Shown here in pieces: positions 13,701-25,130 of a DNA stretch of 64,000 nucleotides. The translations under genes were made by a program, and so were the position numbers. The notes beneath the pieces were generated by a model that saw nothing but the letters and a program-made list of their open reading frames with translations, was not told the origin of the DNA and ran no database searches. This stretch comes from Dasyornis broadbenti. Taxonomy: Eukaryota > Chordata > Aves > Passeriformes > Dasyornithidae. The stretch is taken from the NCBI GenBank assembly GCA_013397935.1, contig VZRN01001305.1, forward strand, positions 3,734,794 to 3,798,793, read 5' to 3'. How positions within the stretch are numbered: the first letter of the stretch is position 1; each line of letters begins with the position of its first letter.

Positions 13701-14272
13701 TGGAAGTGACCTAAATTCTGCAGAGCAGGGCCAGACACAGGAATACACACAGGAACACCATATTGGCAGCTAAGAGGATGGTAAGGCTTGTGTCTTTGAG
13801 GTATTTAAATTTCTTTAGGATCAGACTGGCATGGAGAATGAACAGGATTCTGTCATAGCACAGGGTTCACAGAAAAAGGTGGATGGGGAGAGGTCCAGTC
13901 GCTGAGCAACTGCCACTTTTTTCTTTTAATTTCTTCCAATATTTAACATTTCCATCATCAAAAAAATTATCTGTGTGACAGACTAATGTAATGGATAAGA
14001 ATGGTATTGATTTTTACACTGCTAATTACTTCAGATCAAACTGTATTTAAAAAGTATTTTGTCCTTATTCAGTAAAATTTGGCACAATAGCATGAGAAGA
14101 TTCAGAAAAACAAAAAATAGCAGGTTAGTAAACAATGTCTTCTAAACTGCACCACTGTTAGACAAAGTGATCTAGTCATATTGCAGTTCCTCCAAAGCAT
14201 GCAAATCAATCTAGTATAGAATTACCAAAATATCTTATTTGCCCAACCTCTGCACTATTTTTTTTTAAACAA
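10790..14272. other. Intronic sequence, nothing recognised
   Basis: AT-rich DNA with an A-rich tract at 13234-13257 and a CA/A-rich patch at about 13604-13640. No coding or family signature seen. Confidence 0.6.
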
Positions 14273-14805
14273 CCATAAGAATCATAGATTAGTTTGAGTG
14301 GAAGGGACCTCTAAAATCATCCAACTCCAACCCTTCTGCCATGAGCAGAGACACCTTCTACTATACCAGGTGGCTCAGAGCCCCATCCAGCCTGGATTTG
14401 GACAATTCCAGGGATGGGACATCTACAACTACTTCAAGCAACGTGTTCCAGTACCTCAGTACTCACAGTAAAGAATTTCTTCTTTATATCAAATCTAAAT
14501 CTACTCCCAGTTTAAAGCCATTCCCCCTTTCCCTATGACTACATGCTCTTGTGAAAAGTCCCTCTCCAGTTTTCTTGTAGGCTCCCTTTAGGCATTGAAC
14601 GGCTGCAAAGAAGTCACCCTGGAGCCTTCTCTTCTCCAGGCTGAACAGCCCCAGTTCTCTCAGTCTGTCTTCATAGGAGAGGTGCTTGAGTCCTCTGATC
14701 ATCTTGCTGGCCCTCTAGACTCACTGTGACAGTTTCACGTCCTTCCTGTTCTGAGGCCTCCAGAACTGGACACACTGCTCCAGGTGGGAAGTGAACAATA
14801 TGCAG
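14273..14805 (-). mobile_element. CR1 LINE, 5'-truncated 3' end, inverted
   Basis: Reading the minus strand from 14805, the sequence follows the CR1 3' end: CACCTGGAGCAGTGTGTCCAG, a 72-codon open stretch (14702-14484) with SYEDRLRELGLFSLEKRRLQ and KGAYKKTGEGLFT, the rest of the ORF2 C-terminus in a shifted frame, then the 3' UTR with GTGTCTCTGCTCATGGCAGA and a terminus near AATCTATGATTCTTATGG. It is 5'-truncated, as most CR1 insertions are. The GGTCCCTTCC...TATGATTCT ending is the canonical CR1 3' terminus. Orientation is the same as PDGFC transcription. Confidence 0.95.
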
Positions 14806-17764
14806 TGAAGTAATTTAAATAATTAAAACACAAAAAATACTATGTTGCTATCAATAATGAACTAAGAATTTGCATTTTGATGCTCTGACACAGGCTGCCG
14901 CTTAGCCTATCCAACCAGACACGCTACAGCACTCCAAAAGAGTATTTTGAAAGAAGTATCTTTAGATATAAGCATTCTAACACGAACACTGGATGTTTTA
15001 ACGGCTGAGAAGGATTCAACCCTCATACTTAAATGAATACTCCTAATAGTAGGCAACCATGGTAAAATATGAGAGTCAGGACCACCACTTCTTCCAGACT
15101 TCTCCGTTTCAGGATGAAATAAGATACCTTGCATATAAGACTGCTAAAGTAGGCATCCAACCATTGCTAAATGTTATATAGGATACCATCCTTGGAAGGT
15201 AAAGGAACTAAGTTTTTTTTCTCTGGTGAGAAAGGAGATTGAGAACAGTAAAGAAATAATTGTTTGGTCCTATTTTAACCCAGGCAGGCCAGACACTGGG
15301 CCTGTTCCTTTTCAGCTTGATGAAGAAAACTAACTACATATTGCCTGCTGCCTAGGATGAAAAAAGCACATTACTTAACCACAAAAATACATTCAGTGTT
15401 GACAAGAAATTGAGATACAATTTACAAATAAAATGCAATATATATGACTGGCTTTCTTCACTGACGTTTAGCTGCCATATATGAAAAGGGCCTAAAAACC
15501 AACTAGAGAAACTGTAGGCTAAGAAACATCTCTTTAAAGAATCACTTTATTTATAGCCTATTAATTTAAGCCAGATGTCTCCAGATCAATATTTATAGTA
15601 TTTTTAACCAAGAGTTGTTTAAAATAAATTATTTGAATCAAAACCTATTAAAAATAAATCCCACAGGCTTGCAATCTCTGCAGTTTTATTACTGCAGCAC
15701 CAAGCATTGATAGCAGTGTGAGGAATGCAGGTGTTGAAGAAGAGTGCAGATGCAAATACAGGCCTTCACAGAGTTTGCCTCAAATCTATTTCAAACTTTG
15801 AAGATAAGAGTATTTCAGTTCTCCTCCAAATGGGGGAAGGGGACAACAAACAATCTTAACTCTTCTTTTTCAACAAGTGTTTGACTAGTAGGGGTAGTGG
15901 TCTCCCGTGCAAACAATATTTGAGCCTGGGTTCAAAGTATTCTCAGGAATACACAGGTTCCTTTTATAAAGGACAGACTACGTGTGCTCTGTAGTTGAGC
16001 ATACAGAGCCCTTTATTCACTTCTCAGTACGGCAAACTAGCCCATGCAGAGAAATCCTCATCCACAGATTCCTGGAGAACACTGCACTGGGTGCAAATAA
16101 AGCCCTTGCAACCCTACTGAAGTGCACCAGAGATTCATATAATTTTAAGACAAAACAAAGACCCCCCAAAACTCTTCTGCCATCCAACTACACTTAACTC
16201 TGCCAACATGCATGGGGAGTAATGCTTTCTCAGTTTTAATTTTCTCCTTAAAAGGAGATTTTGCCTCAAAGAACATTATCTTCATGTCCCCAAGAAGTCA
16301 CAAAAACCAGAGCAAAATGTTATTTTGGATGTTAATCTATTATTTTACTTTCTAATTTAAACAGTTCTAAGAAGCAGCGAGTTCAGATTTGGTTTACACA
16401 CATCAAATGCCATTTAACATAAACATCTTCCTTACATCCAGTAAGGACTGCTGTGTCATTTTCAAATGTATCAGGCCTGTACACGCTGACCACAAATAGC
16501 CATTCTTAGCCTGAACTACTGAAGTCCTTCTTTCCAATGTAGCAATGAGTACATTACCATACTCTCTTCAAACAGTAAGCTCAGATACTTCTAATTAGAG
16601 GGCAAAACTAAGCTGCTGTCTAAATTTACAGGGAAGGCCAGAGTTTGGGATCATAATTCTGGTCTCGAGGGCATTCCAGTCATGTCCACTGCCTCTAGCC
16701 AGAACCCACAGCTCTCACACCCTCCAGCTAAGTCAGTAACACAATTTTAGAAAATTCTGTCTCCTCTCCCTACAAGGCACCATTCTGTGGAAAAACTATT
16801 CTCACAAGCTCTAAGACAAGCAATAGAAAGCCAAGTCACTAGACCTCTTATCTGCAATTTTACTCATCTTTCCCAATAATCTGTAAATTCCTGACAGAAT
16901 CCCTGCAAAAGGAATTCTCAAGACGTGTGCCTTGTTCTACCCACCACATACACACATGTAATTCAGAAAACATTGAATGTCAAGTATTGTGTTTCCATCC
17001 CCACCCCCTTTATCCTCATCTAAGCAAAAAATGGGTGGAACTTAAAAAAAAAAAAAATTGTCACTGAAAAAAAGTAACTCATGGCAATCCATGTATTTTA
17101 TTTTAGATGATTTGCAACCTACCTGAAAGGCAGTTTTCAAATTTCTCAGAAACATTTGTTAGTGGGTATATGTTAAAACAATGTGCTTATACTCCATCAG
17201 CATGATTTGTTATACACAATTCTTAGGAACGGTGGCCTAACTGCCACTCTATCACTCATGATGTATCAGACAAGGTATTATGTTAAAATAAAAAGAATTT
17301 TTATCACAGAACTTTCCAAAATAAGAAATAAAGAGCATATCCACAAAACATTTAGTTCTGAACAAAAAACAAATACGCATGAAAAGGACTGACTGCTTGA
17401 GTCAGGCAGAGGACTTGAAACATGGCTGTTACAAACAAATCAAACAGAAACACAGTCTCACTAGAAGATTTAGAGTTGGACTATCCATTTTGAACTATAT
17501 ACCATCACAGGGTCCTCAATTCATTGCCTTTTAAACTTGTTTCCCTCTCTCCCAAACAACTCGAGGTACAGTTTAAAAATGACTGTCAGATGAACAGTAA
17601 GAAAAAAAATTCTTCTGCAGACTTATCAATGGGGAGATAAGGAGAATCTTACCGGAGAATTAATTGTAAAGAAGACAGTGTTTCTGTTTTCACTTAAAAG
17701 TATCAGCTCATCTCCCTAATTATTTGAATGAAAAGAAAAAAAATTGTCAAGAGTACAAAATTTT

Positions 17765-17880
17765 TCCTTCAAATCACAAATATGTTGAGAGCAAAAATTT
17801 TGGGGTTTTTTATGTTTAAAAGTTTTTTTTAAAAGTTTTTTTTATGTTTAAAAGTATTTTTAAAAATATTTTTTTTTAAA
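17765..17880. repeat. T/A-rich imperfect tandem repeat
   Basis: Repeated TTTTATGTTTAAAAGT units and T8 runs between about 17800 and 17880 make a low-complexity tract of nearly pure A and T. Confidence 0.85.
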
Positions 17881-19289
17881 TTATACATGTTCTAAGATAG
17901 AAGGAGCCATTCACAATAACCCAGGTTTTGCCCAAACTGAACCTAGTCATAAAAAAAATTCTAAATGGAAAAGGTAAGAAGGTAAATCTCTTAAACTGAG
18001 CTGCATTAGAATTAAACATGGTGAGCAGTTGTGAGAAAAACATTGGAAAGACAGATTGATTTATAGTTATTAAAGCTTGAGAGGAGGACAAAGGTTGTTC
18101 TTTGAAGTTTTAGGAAGGCAGGTATCATTTCAATGTTGACTTCAATAACTCCCACTTTGCAATTAGAAGTCATATTTCTTACAAGTCAGTCTTAGCCTAT
18201 CTAAGCATTTTACTGATAAAAGGTAGGACGACCTGAAATTGTTCAAATTAAATTTGAATGGTCCACTGAACCCTTAATGACGTCTAATCCCTTCCTTTTT
18301 GAGATTGTGGATATATTTCCCAAAGGCTCTTGAAAAGACTATCTCCAAATAAGCCTGAGAATCTTCTTAAGTCTCAAAGAGACTCAGAACAAGCAGATCC
18401 AATGTAAAACCAGGAAAACATTGAATGAACAAACCTACTTAAAGCTAGTATAAAACATAATACATTATATCATGAAAATTAAACAGTATTATTTACATAT
18501 ATGATTTAAATAACTATTTCACAAAATTTTCCCCTGCAACAGCACCTTTATAATTATAAATTAGTATTATTGCAATCTGAGCATCTGGTAAAAGTATTAA
18601 AAAATGTTTTTGGACTGAAAACTTTTGGAATACTTTTGCTGATTTTGCTGACTACTATTTCAAATAGTCACCAAACCCTCCTAGTTCTAGTCACAAACTA
18701 TCTTGGCATTAGTTTTGAAAACTTCACACTTCAGAAACAGAGAACCACTAAATTGTAGATAGATTTCAATCCACGTAGATGCTTGTATAGATAGCATAAG
18801 CAATAAGCTAAACACAGCTTTAAAGAAAAAAAATAAATGCTTTTTCTCTACCAGCTAACAGTTCATAAGACTGAAAAGCACACAACTAAATTAATCCAAC
18901 ATATGTGTTTTACTACTTAAATAAATGATAGCACCCAATAAACTCTTATTTTAATGTGCTTGGAGAGGCAATTAAAGGCAGCATTGCTCTAAAGAGGAAA
19001 ATACAGTTATTCTCTGTGCATATTTGGATGCTGAAATAGTAAACATAGCAGAATATACTCTGAAGGACTAGAAACTCAACTATTATTGAAAAAGAAATGA
19101 CAATCTAAATATTGATGGTTGTTCTTATAGGCATAGACCTTGCAATGAGGTTTCCTATGAAGGGACTCTTCATTAGGATACTGACACAAATCCCTTTAGT
19201 GAAAGCTTCAGCTTGCTTAACAGACAGTGAGAGAATCATCTTCTATTTCAGAAATGCACTCTAAATTCTGAGGCATACCTACCTACCTG

Positions 19290-19376
19290 AGCTTTTCATG
19301 CTAACTATATTACTTAATTCACCTTTTTTTAAAGGAGCTTTTTATGCTAACTAAATTACTTAATTCACCTTTTTAA
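19290..19376. repeat. Tandem duplication, 46-bp period x 2
   Basis: AGCTTTTCATGCTAACTATA... (from 19290) and AGCTTTTTATGCTAACTAAA... (from 19336) share about 40 bases including TTACTTAATTCACCTTTTT, with few differences. Confidence 0.92.
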
Positions 19377-20139
19377 AAAGGATTATGCTTTTGTTAGCTG
19401 TATATAATGTTCTACATGCAATAATGTATATATTTATAATTTTTAAATATTTTTACTATAGGAAAAATGGCTAAGCCCTTCTTAATCAGACTTTAAACAT
19501 GCAGTAATTTATCCTATGACTTTTGAAAATGTCTTTGTGAAAATCAGTTCAGTTACTACTGAATTTTCACAAGATAAATATACACTGAGATTTCAAACGT
19601 TATTGAAATCATCTTACAGGTTAGAAAATGGGACTGTCAGTAGTCACTTTCTCTAGGGGAATGCTCCTCGTGATGTGAATTTTAGCATAATGACATTCAA
19701 TAAGCAGTTTTAACACACCTTACGTTTGGTTCAGTGCACATGGAGAAAGGTTGGATGCATAACAATATATTCTCCCTTTCTGCCAGTTTCCCCAGAAAAG
19801 GCAATGTCCGGCTTGCTCAGATCAAGCCTAGACCCTGCACTATCATCTGACAACTCCTGAAATTGCAACCACTACAATAGGTAAGTCTTACATAACTTTT
19901 GTGAAAATTTGATGACTTGTCATGAAACAAGGATGAATACCGAAAGCACCAGCACAGTATTATGCATTTTCTAACTAACTGTGTTTTAACATTGAGTGAC
20001 ACAAGCTTAAAATAAAGAAATAATCATAATTCTTTTATAGTGCCCTAGGGACCAAGGGCTCAACAGACATGGTTTTTACTACAAGGAAAGCTCTTAGTAC
20101 AGATATTGTTTTGTTGCTGATTTTTTTTTTTTTTTTTTT

Positions 20140-20186
20140 NNNNNNNNNNNNNNNNNNNNNNNNNNNNNNNNNNNNNNNNNNNNNNN
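20140..20186. other. Assembly gap (47 N) within poly(T)
   Basis: 47 N preceded by 19 T (20121-20139) and followed within 20 bases by two more long T runs (about 20203-20217 and 20219-20239). The open frame crossing it is a homopolymer artefact. Confidence 0.99.
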
Positions 20187-20547
20187 AAAATTTTGAGTCA
20201 AATTTTTTTTTTTTTTTGTTTTTTTTTTTTTTTTTTTTTAAGAATTTTGGCCATCTTGTATTCTACGGCATCTTTTACTAGACTGTAAAAGTGATGCTTA
20301 AAGAGATGCTCAGTTTCCAGTACTGCCTACACTGTACGTGCAAATACCATTCTGAACTGTGTTTGATAAACGTGATGTATTTCAGATTTTCCTCACTCTA
20401 GGAAGATAATGTTTCAAACAGCCATCTTAGAACAGATTCTGCAATATTGCTGTTCAAAGGAATAGCAAAAGGCATGATTGTGTATAGGTTTGCTTTCATG
20501 ACTGTCTCACATTCTGCATTTCAAAAATTTACACCGACGTAAATCAC

Positions 20548-20589
20548 CCTCAGTTCTTCCTGGTGCATTGAGCAAACTACCTGGACAAC
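20548..20589 (+). repeat. Dispersed direct repeat, copy A
   Basis: 42 bases (CCTCAGTTCTTCCTGGTGCA...) that recur at 21314-21355 with five mismatches and no indel. Identity falls off outside. It may be a fragment of an unrecognised old repeat family or a segmental copy. Confidence 0.75.
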
Positions 20590-21313
20590 GTAGGTAATTT
20601 CAACTGCTAATAGGAATCTCAAGGGAATCATACAAACCAGCAATATCTCAGATGGCATACCCCCATCCTACTATTAGATCCTCAAATAATTATCAGGAGC
20701 TTCACTGAAAACAACAATTGATAAAAAGGGAAAGCTGATGTAAAGTCTTGGAATTTACAAGGGGAATAAATTCTCTCTGTTAAGTCATGTTACAATCTTC
20801 ATTTTAAATCAGTCTTGAAAACAATAACATTCACAACTTTCACCATCAGCTTAATACTCTTTAAAATTACTTTTAAAGGATTTTTAATAGTGCAGGACTT
20901 CCTAAACTTCCAAAGAGTTAGAGGCAACCTTGAGAAATTGGATAATTTTCCCCTTTTAAATATACATTTGTGTAAGTTCTCTTGTTTGCAACTCCCTTAA
21001 TTATCCTTCTTCTACTGCAACTCCCCAGGAACTTTCAACAGTCAAACTCTGCAATGCTGATCAAAGGGGTTAAACCAAAGCTACATTGGAAAACTGAACT
21101 AAGAATTGTCTGTTGGACCTCTAGGTGCCTCAGGACCAATTCTGAACAGCACACATGGGAGGAGAAAACAGCAGTATGGGAAGGAACGTGCAAGCGGGGA
21201 TTGCTTAAAGCTTTCACAGAGCTACTGCTCTGCAATTTGAAAAAAATACATGAAATTATATGGGAGTTTTCTGAGTGAAGTGGAACATGCGTCTTCATCC
21301 CATCACTTGACAA

Positions 21314-21355
21314 CCTCAGTTCTTCCAGGTGCATTCAGCCAACTAGTTGGACAAC
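21314..21355 (+). repeat. Dispersed direct repeat, copy B
   Basis: Second copy of the 42-base segment at 20548-20589 (CCTCAGTTCTTCCAGGTGCA...), 766 bp away in the same orientation. Confidence 0.75.
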
Positions 21356-23087
21356 CTGTCACTCTTCAAGCTGCTGTAGACTGACAGCATGAACTACAGT
21401 TGTTTAAGAGCTCTCAAGTTCTCTAGGCCTTTTTAAATAGCTATGGGTTATTCTGCAGACTTAGAATGCAAGGTGCCAAGCATTTATACATCATTACATT
21501 TTGAGATAAAGACAGCTGAACTTGTCCCTCTGCATGCACAGAGGGCAGAACAACAGTTGCCCTCATATTTCTTTTCAGGCAAAATGGAAACAAGGAGAAA
21601 AAGCAGGAGATGAAAAGCATGTGAGGTTGCAAATTTCTCCAGTAAATAGATTTTCCACTTCACTCAGAAAACTACCACATAATTTCATGTATTTTTTCAA
21701 ATTGCACTTTATTCCTCATAATAATATCTCTTTTTTTTCTTTCTTCCTGTCTATAGCTACCATTTCTTCTCACACTCACCTAAATAAATTTCCTTTTTCC
21801 CTAGACCTGAAGCAGTTTTGATTGTTTTAAAGTTTATTACATTTGCCTTAGGTATTTCTTAGCTAAAACACACATATTCAGCTCGTAATTTGCTATAAAT
21901 AACTCTGCAACTTTCCTTTGAGCTTTATCCAAGTCATAAAAGTATCTAGTGCCAAAACAAAGCTCATTGAAGTTCCTTACTTTAGATGAGGGAAGTTACA
22001 GCTGCTCAGTGTCTCTGGAAGTTGAAAAAGTGGTTTTTTGCTACCACATGGCTTCACAGTCCTCTCTGACACCACTATTTCCACTAGTTCTTCCTTGGAT
22101 TGAATTTCCATGTTCCAGTGCTATCAAAGTAATGTTTTAATCTTCTATCTTTATTTCTTGGTTCTTGACTTTCAGGTACTCATTTTTCTTTATTTTCTAT
22201 GAAAAAATATTCAGAGAAATTCTTCACTTTTGATTCTACTGTAAATATTGGTTTTGTAGTCTTCATAGTTTAGAGCACACATTTTCTACCTCTTTTTCTG
22301 ATTACAATATCAGGAAACCATAATACAGTCTCACCACTGTGCTTCAGCCTTACCCTTCTCAGATCTAAGTGAACTGAAGTCAGCACTTCTGAATTTGAAT
22401 TGCCTCTTAATTCAATAGTGCATAAAGTCAAGTCAGCTCAGCAGCAAACTTCTACTCTATTCCATTATGTGCCTACTCACCTCTTCTATACTTTTCATCT
22501 CCCTCTGGTCTTCTAAAGGAATTTCAGAGACCATATAAAACCCAAAATAAACCAAAAAATTCTGGTGCCTTTAAAGACAGAGTTTGATTGAGTTATCAAA
22601 AAGATTGTGCAATTTAAAAAGAGCAATCTGGGGCATCAAATTCCTTACCTCAATAAAAATAAGCTATTTATTGCCACTAAAGCTTAAAATGGTAGAAGAT
22701 TCAACATTGAGACACAGAATACCCAGCCACAGAGACAGTGAGGTGCTGTCTGACTAAAAATACTTTTTCTGCTGCTCTATGCCACAGTGAGAGTTAAAGA
22801 TCCATTCCAAGAGCCATCATGGATAAGCCCTGCCTCAAAAAGGCTTTCATTTAAGGCAGAGGCTCTGAGAATTGATGTGGACACTGCACATTTAAAACTC
22901 TAGAATCCACAACACAAAAAACCCCAACATATTTGTTCTCCTTTGCCCTACTTGTATTCTCTCTTCCAGTCCACTATCTAAAATTAATTGAAACTTTTAA
23001 GGAATACAGATTTGTGGAGCTGTTTGACTTGTTCTTCCATTAGACACCCACTGCAAAATAAAGTGAACATGCACACAGCATGGCGTT

Positions 23088-23129
23088 AGCACTGAGCAAC
23101 ACTTCAGTGCTCACAGTTTTAAAACTGTG
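23088..23129. repeat. Two adjacent palindromes beside a CR1 3' end
   Basis: AGCACTGA (23088-23095), 8-base spacer, TCAGTGCT (23104-23111), followed without gap by CACAGTTTTAAAACTGTG (23112-23129), a perfect 18-bp palindrome with no loop. The CR1-type fragment begins immediately to the right. Confidence 0.9.
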
Positions 23130-23130
23130 T

Positions 23131-23253
23131 ATTTAAAACAACTGGATGTGGCACTTAGTGCTATGGTCTAGTTGACAAGGTAGAGATCAATCAAAGGCAG
23201 GACTTGATCTTAGAAGCTTTTCCCAACCTATATGTTTCTATGATTCTGCAATT
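23131..23253 (+). mobile_element. CR1-type 3' end, short fragment
   Basis: About 120 bp reading CTGGATGTGGCACTTAGTG, ATGGTCTAGTTGACAAGG, a GGACTTGAT stretch and TTTTCCCAACCTATATG, ending in TTTCTATGATTCTG. This is the typical avian CR1 3' UTR ending, of a subfamily different from the 14273 and 58221 copies. It is severely 5'-truncated and opens directly beside two small palindromes (23088-23129). Confidence 0.8.
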
Positions 23254-23397
23254 GCCTCTTATACATAAGAAGCATATACAGAATTTCTTGTTATTCATAT
23301 TGTATGAACGTATAGCAACAACACGACACCCTTAACAGAAATTACTGCTTTGAACGAGAAGTCATCTTACAGGATAACTTTATTTAAGGAAGACTTC

Positions 23398-23444
23398 AGA
23401 TATATCTCTATACATAGATATATCTAGACAGATAGATATATAAT
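23398..23444. repeat. AT-rich (GATA/TATC)-like microsatellite
   Basis: Degenerate run of ATATCT/AGATATAT units, including TAGACAGATAGATATATAAT. Confidence 0.8.
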
Positions 23445-24310
23445 GTTGTTCAAATCCTTCTTTTCTATTTAATGCTTCAGAAAAAAGTTTTGCCCTAGTA
23501 CAGATGATTAGTTTATATTAGATGGACTTTGGAGCCTTTCAAGAGTAAAAACACACATGAAGGTGACTCTGAGGTAACATTTTGCCATAAACCAAGATTG
23601 AGACTTGGAAGATACAATCTTTAATACCTCCGAAATTTGTTCAAATCTCTACGTTCTTACTTCACTGCAGTCTTCATTATCAACTGTCCTACACTTAATT
23701 TAGTGATCTCTAAACTACAGACCTAACCCACAGAAAGAAAAATAATTATCAACATAGTAGAGAAAAGCTAAATCATACAAACCTCCCACAGTGTAGTCAT
23801 AATTACAGGGTTTCCAAAAGAAAAATATAATTGTTTTTAAAATAATGTAAGCACTGGACAAGAGCAGCAAACTTCAAAGAAATATTGCTGCTACTTCAGG
23901 TGTGTTTCCCAATATCTCATGTTCCTGGAGATGTCAAAAAAATGCAGATTAATTCAAATATTGTCAAAAAACAGCTGTGCCTCAAACAGCAGCTATGAAA
24001 GAAAGGAAGATCAAGTTTGCAATGTCACACAGTGCTACACAAGCTCATTTCCCCCACATACCCAGTGTATCTGGCAAAAATACAAATACATTGGAAGAGC
24101 AGGTAGTCTGCATTAGGGAAACTTTAACAGACATGTTACAGTGCCAAAAAACCCACATATTCTTACTGCTGAGAATAACTGGTTTGTATTTGACATTCTG
24201 AGGGAAATATAAACTGTATTCCATTTTAAAAATCTGCGTTATACTGAAAATTTCTACCAGAAATGTACCAGAACATAGAGTAAATAACATTGTTTAAAAG
24301 TATTAGATAA

Positions 24311-24344
24311 CATACTACTATTACTACTACTAATAATAATATAG
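24311..24344. repeat. (TAC)n/(TAA)n trinucleotide tract
   Basis: CATACTACTATTACTACTAC followed by TAATAATAATATAG: a short imperfect trinucleotide microsatellite. Confidence 0.85.
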
Positions 24345-24816
24345 TAACATGTCACATCAGTCATAGTTTTTGGTAGGTATTTCATTTTTTTTAAAAAGGG
24401 TCTAAACAAAATAGAGAAAGCAGGCTTAATTTTATTTGTAATATGAAGATACTTAAGTATTAAACAATATGTAAAATGCCTTTTTAGCACAGCAGTCTAT
24501 TTCGTCTTCTCAAAATGAGCCCTGAAAATGGGCTGCTTCTCTGTATCGCAACATATCTGATTTTCCAGATTACATGTTTTGACTGACAGTAACCACAGGT
24601 TAAGTTGAATGACACCAAATTATTTCAATGAACTGCAATTTTATCCTAGTCATCCCAGTTAATCCAGTATTTTGCGTTTCCCAAGAAGGTGTATTTATCA
24701 TCTTCTGCATCCTTGCTCCTTTATCTCCTATTTCTTTCATTTTGCCATTTCTTCACAAATGAGGAACTGAAATCTTCCCTTTTCTCATGCTCTCTGATTA
24801 GTTCTTACACTCCTTT

Positions 24817-24873
24817 CCATATCAGTTTCTCAGGGGAGAAACTGATATGGATAGGGGACAGATATCCCCTATC
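24817..24873. repeat. Two tandem perfect hairpins
   Basis: First: CCATATCAGTTTCT (24817-24830), loop of 6, exact reverse complement (24837-24850). Second: GATAGGGGA (24850-24858), loop of 6, TCCCCTATC (24865-24873). The arms are perfect and the two hairpins abut, sharing one base. No terminator or element is known to me with this layout in a vertebrate intron. Confidence 0.92.
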
Positions 24874-25113
24874 TGTCTATTTTCTTCCATACATGAAGGC
24901 ATAGGGACCACACTCAACCACCACTGTACCACTTTCTAACAGACTTTTATCAAGAAACCTTTCCTGCTGAGAATTCTGCCTAGTTCATTTTAAGCACTAT
25001 GGGATTTGGAATCAAGTATCTAGTAATCAACCTCATAAAGTTCTTCAAGTGACTATGCTACTGTACACCATAACTTCCCAGTATGTTATTTGACAAAAGT
25101 AATTTTTGGGGTG

Positions 25114-25130
25114 TTTTTTTTTTTTTTTTT
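25114..25130. repeat. Poly(T), 17 bp
   Basis: Uninterrupted T17. Similar homopolymers occur at 27983-28000 (T18), 41033-41047 (T15), 54103-54117 (T15), 17044-17057 (A14), 7849-7861 (A13) and 13234-13257 (A-rich). No retroelement body is attached to any of them that I can recognise. Confidence 0.95.

Larger units (their letters stand above)
14806..20120. other. Intronic sequence, nothing recognised beyond listed repeats
   Basis: Apart from the T/A tract at 17765-17880 and the duplication at 19290, no structure noticed. Open frames are all below 75 codons. Confidence 0.6.
20240..23087. other. Intronic sequence with a dispersed 42-bp duplicate
   Basis: Contains the repeat pair at 20548 and 21314. 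Overlapping open frames on both strands at 21035-21334 (99 codons minus, 98 codons plus) show no known domain and look like chance. Confidence 0.55.

Noticed and set aside
21035..21334. Overlapping 98-99 codon frames on both strands
   Set aside because: Mirror-image open frames without known domains; treated as chance.
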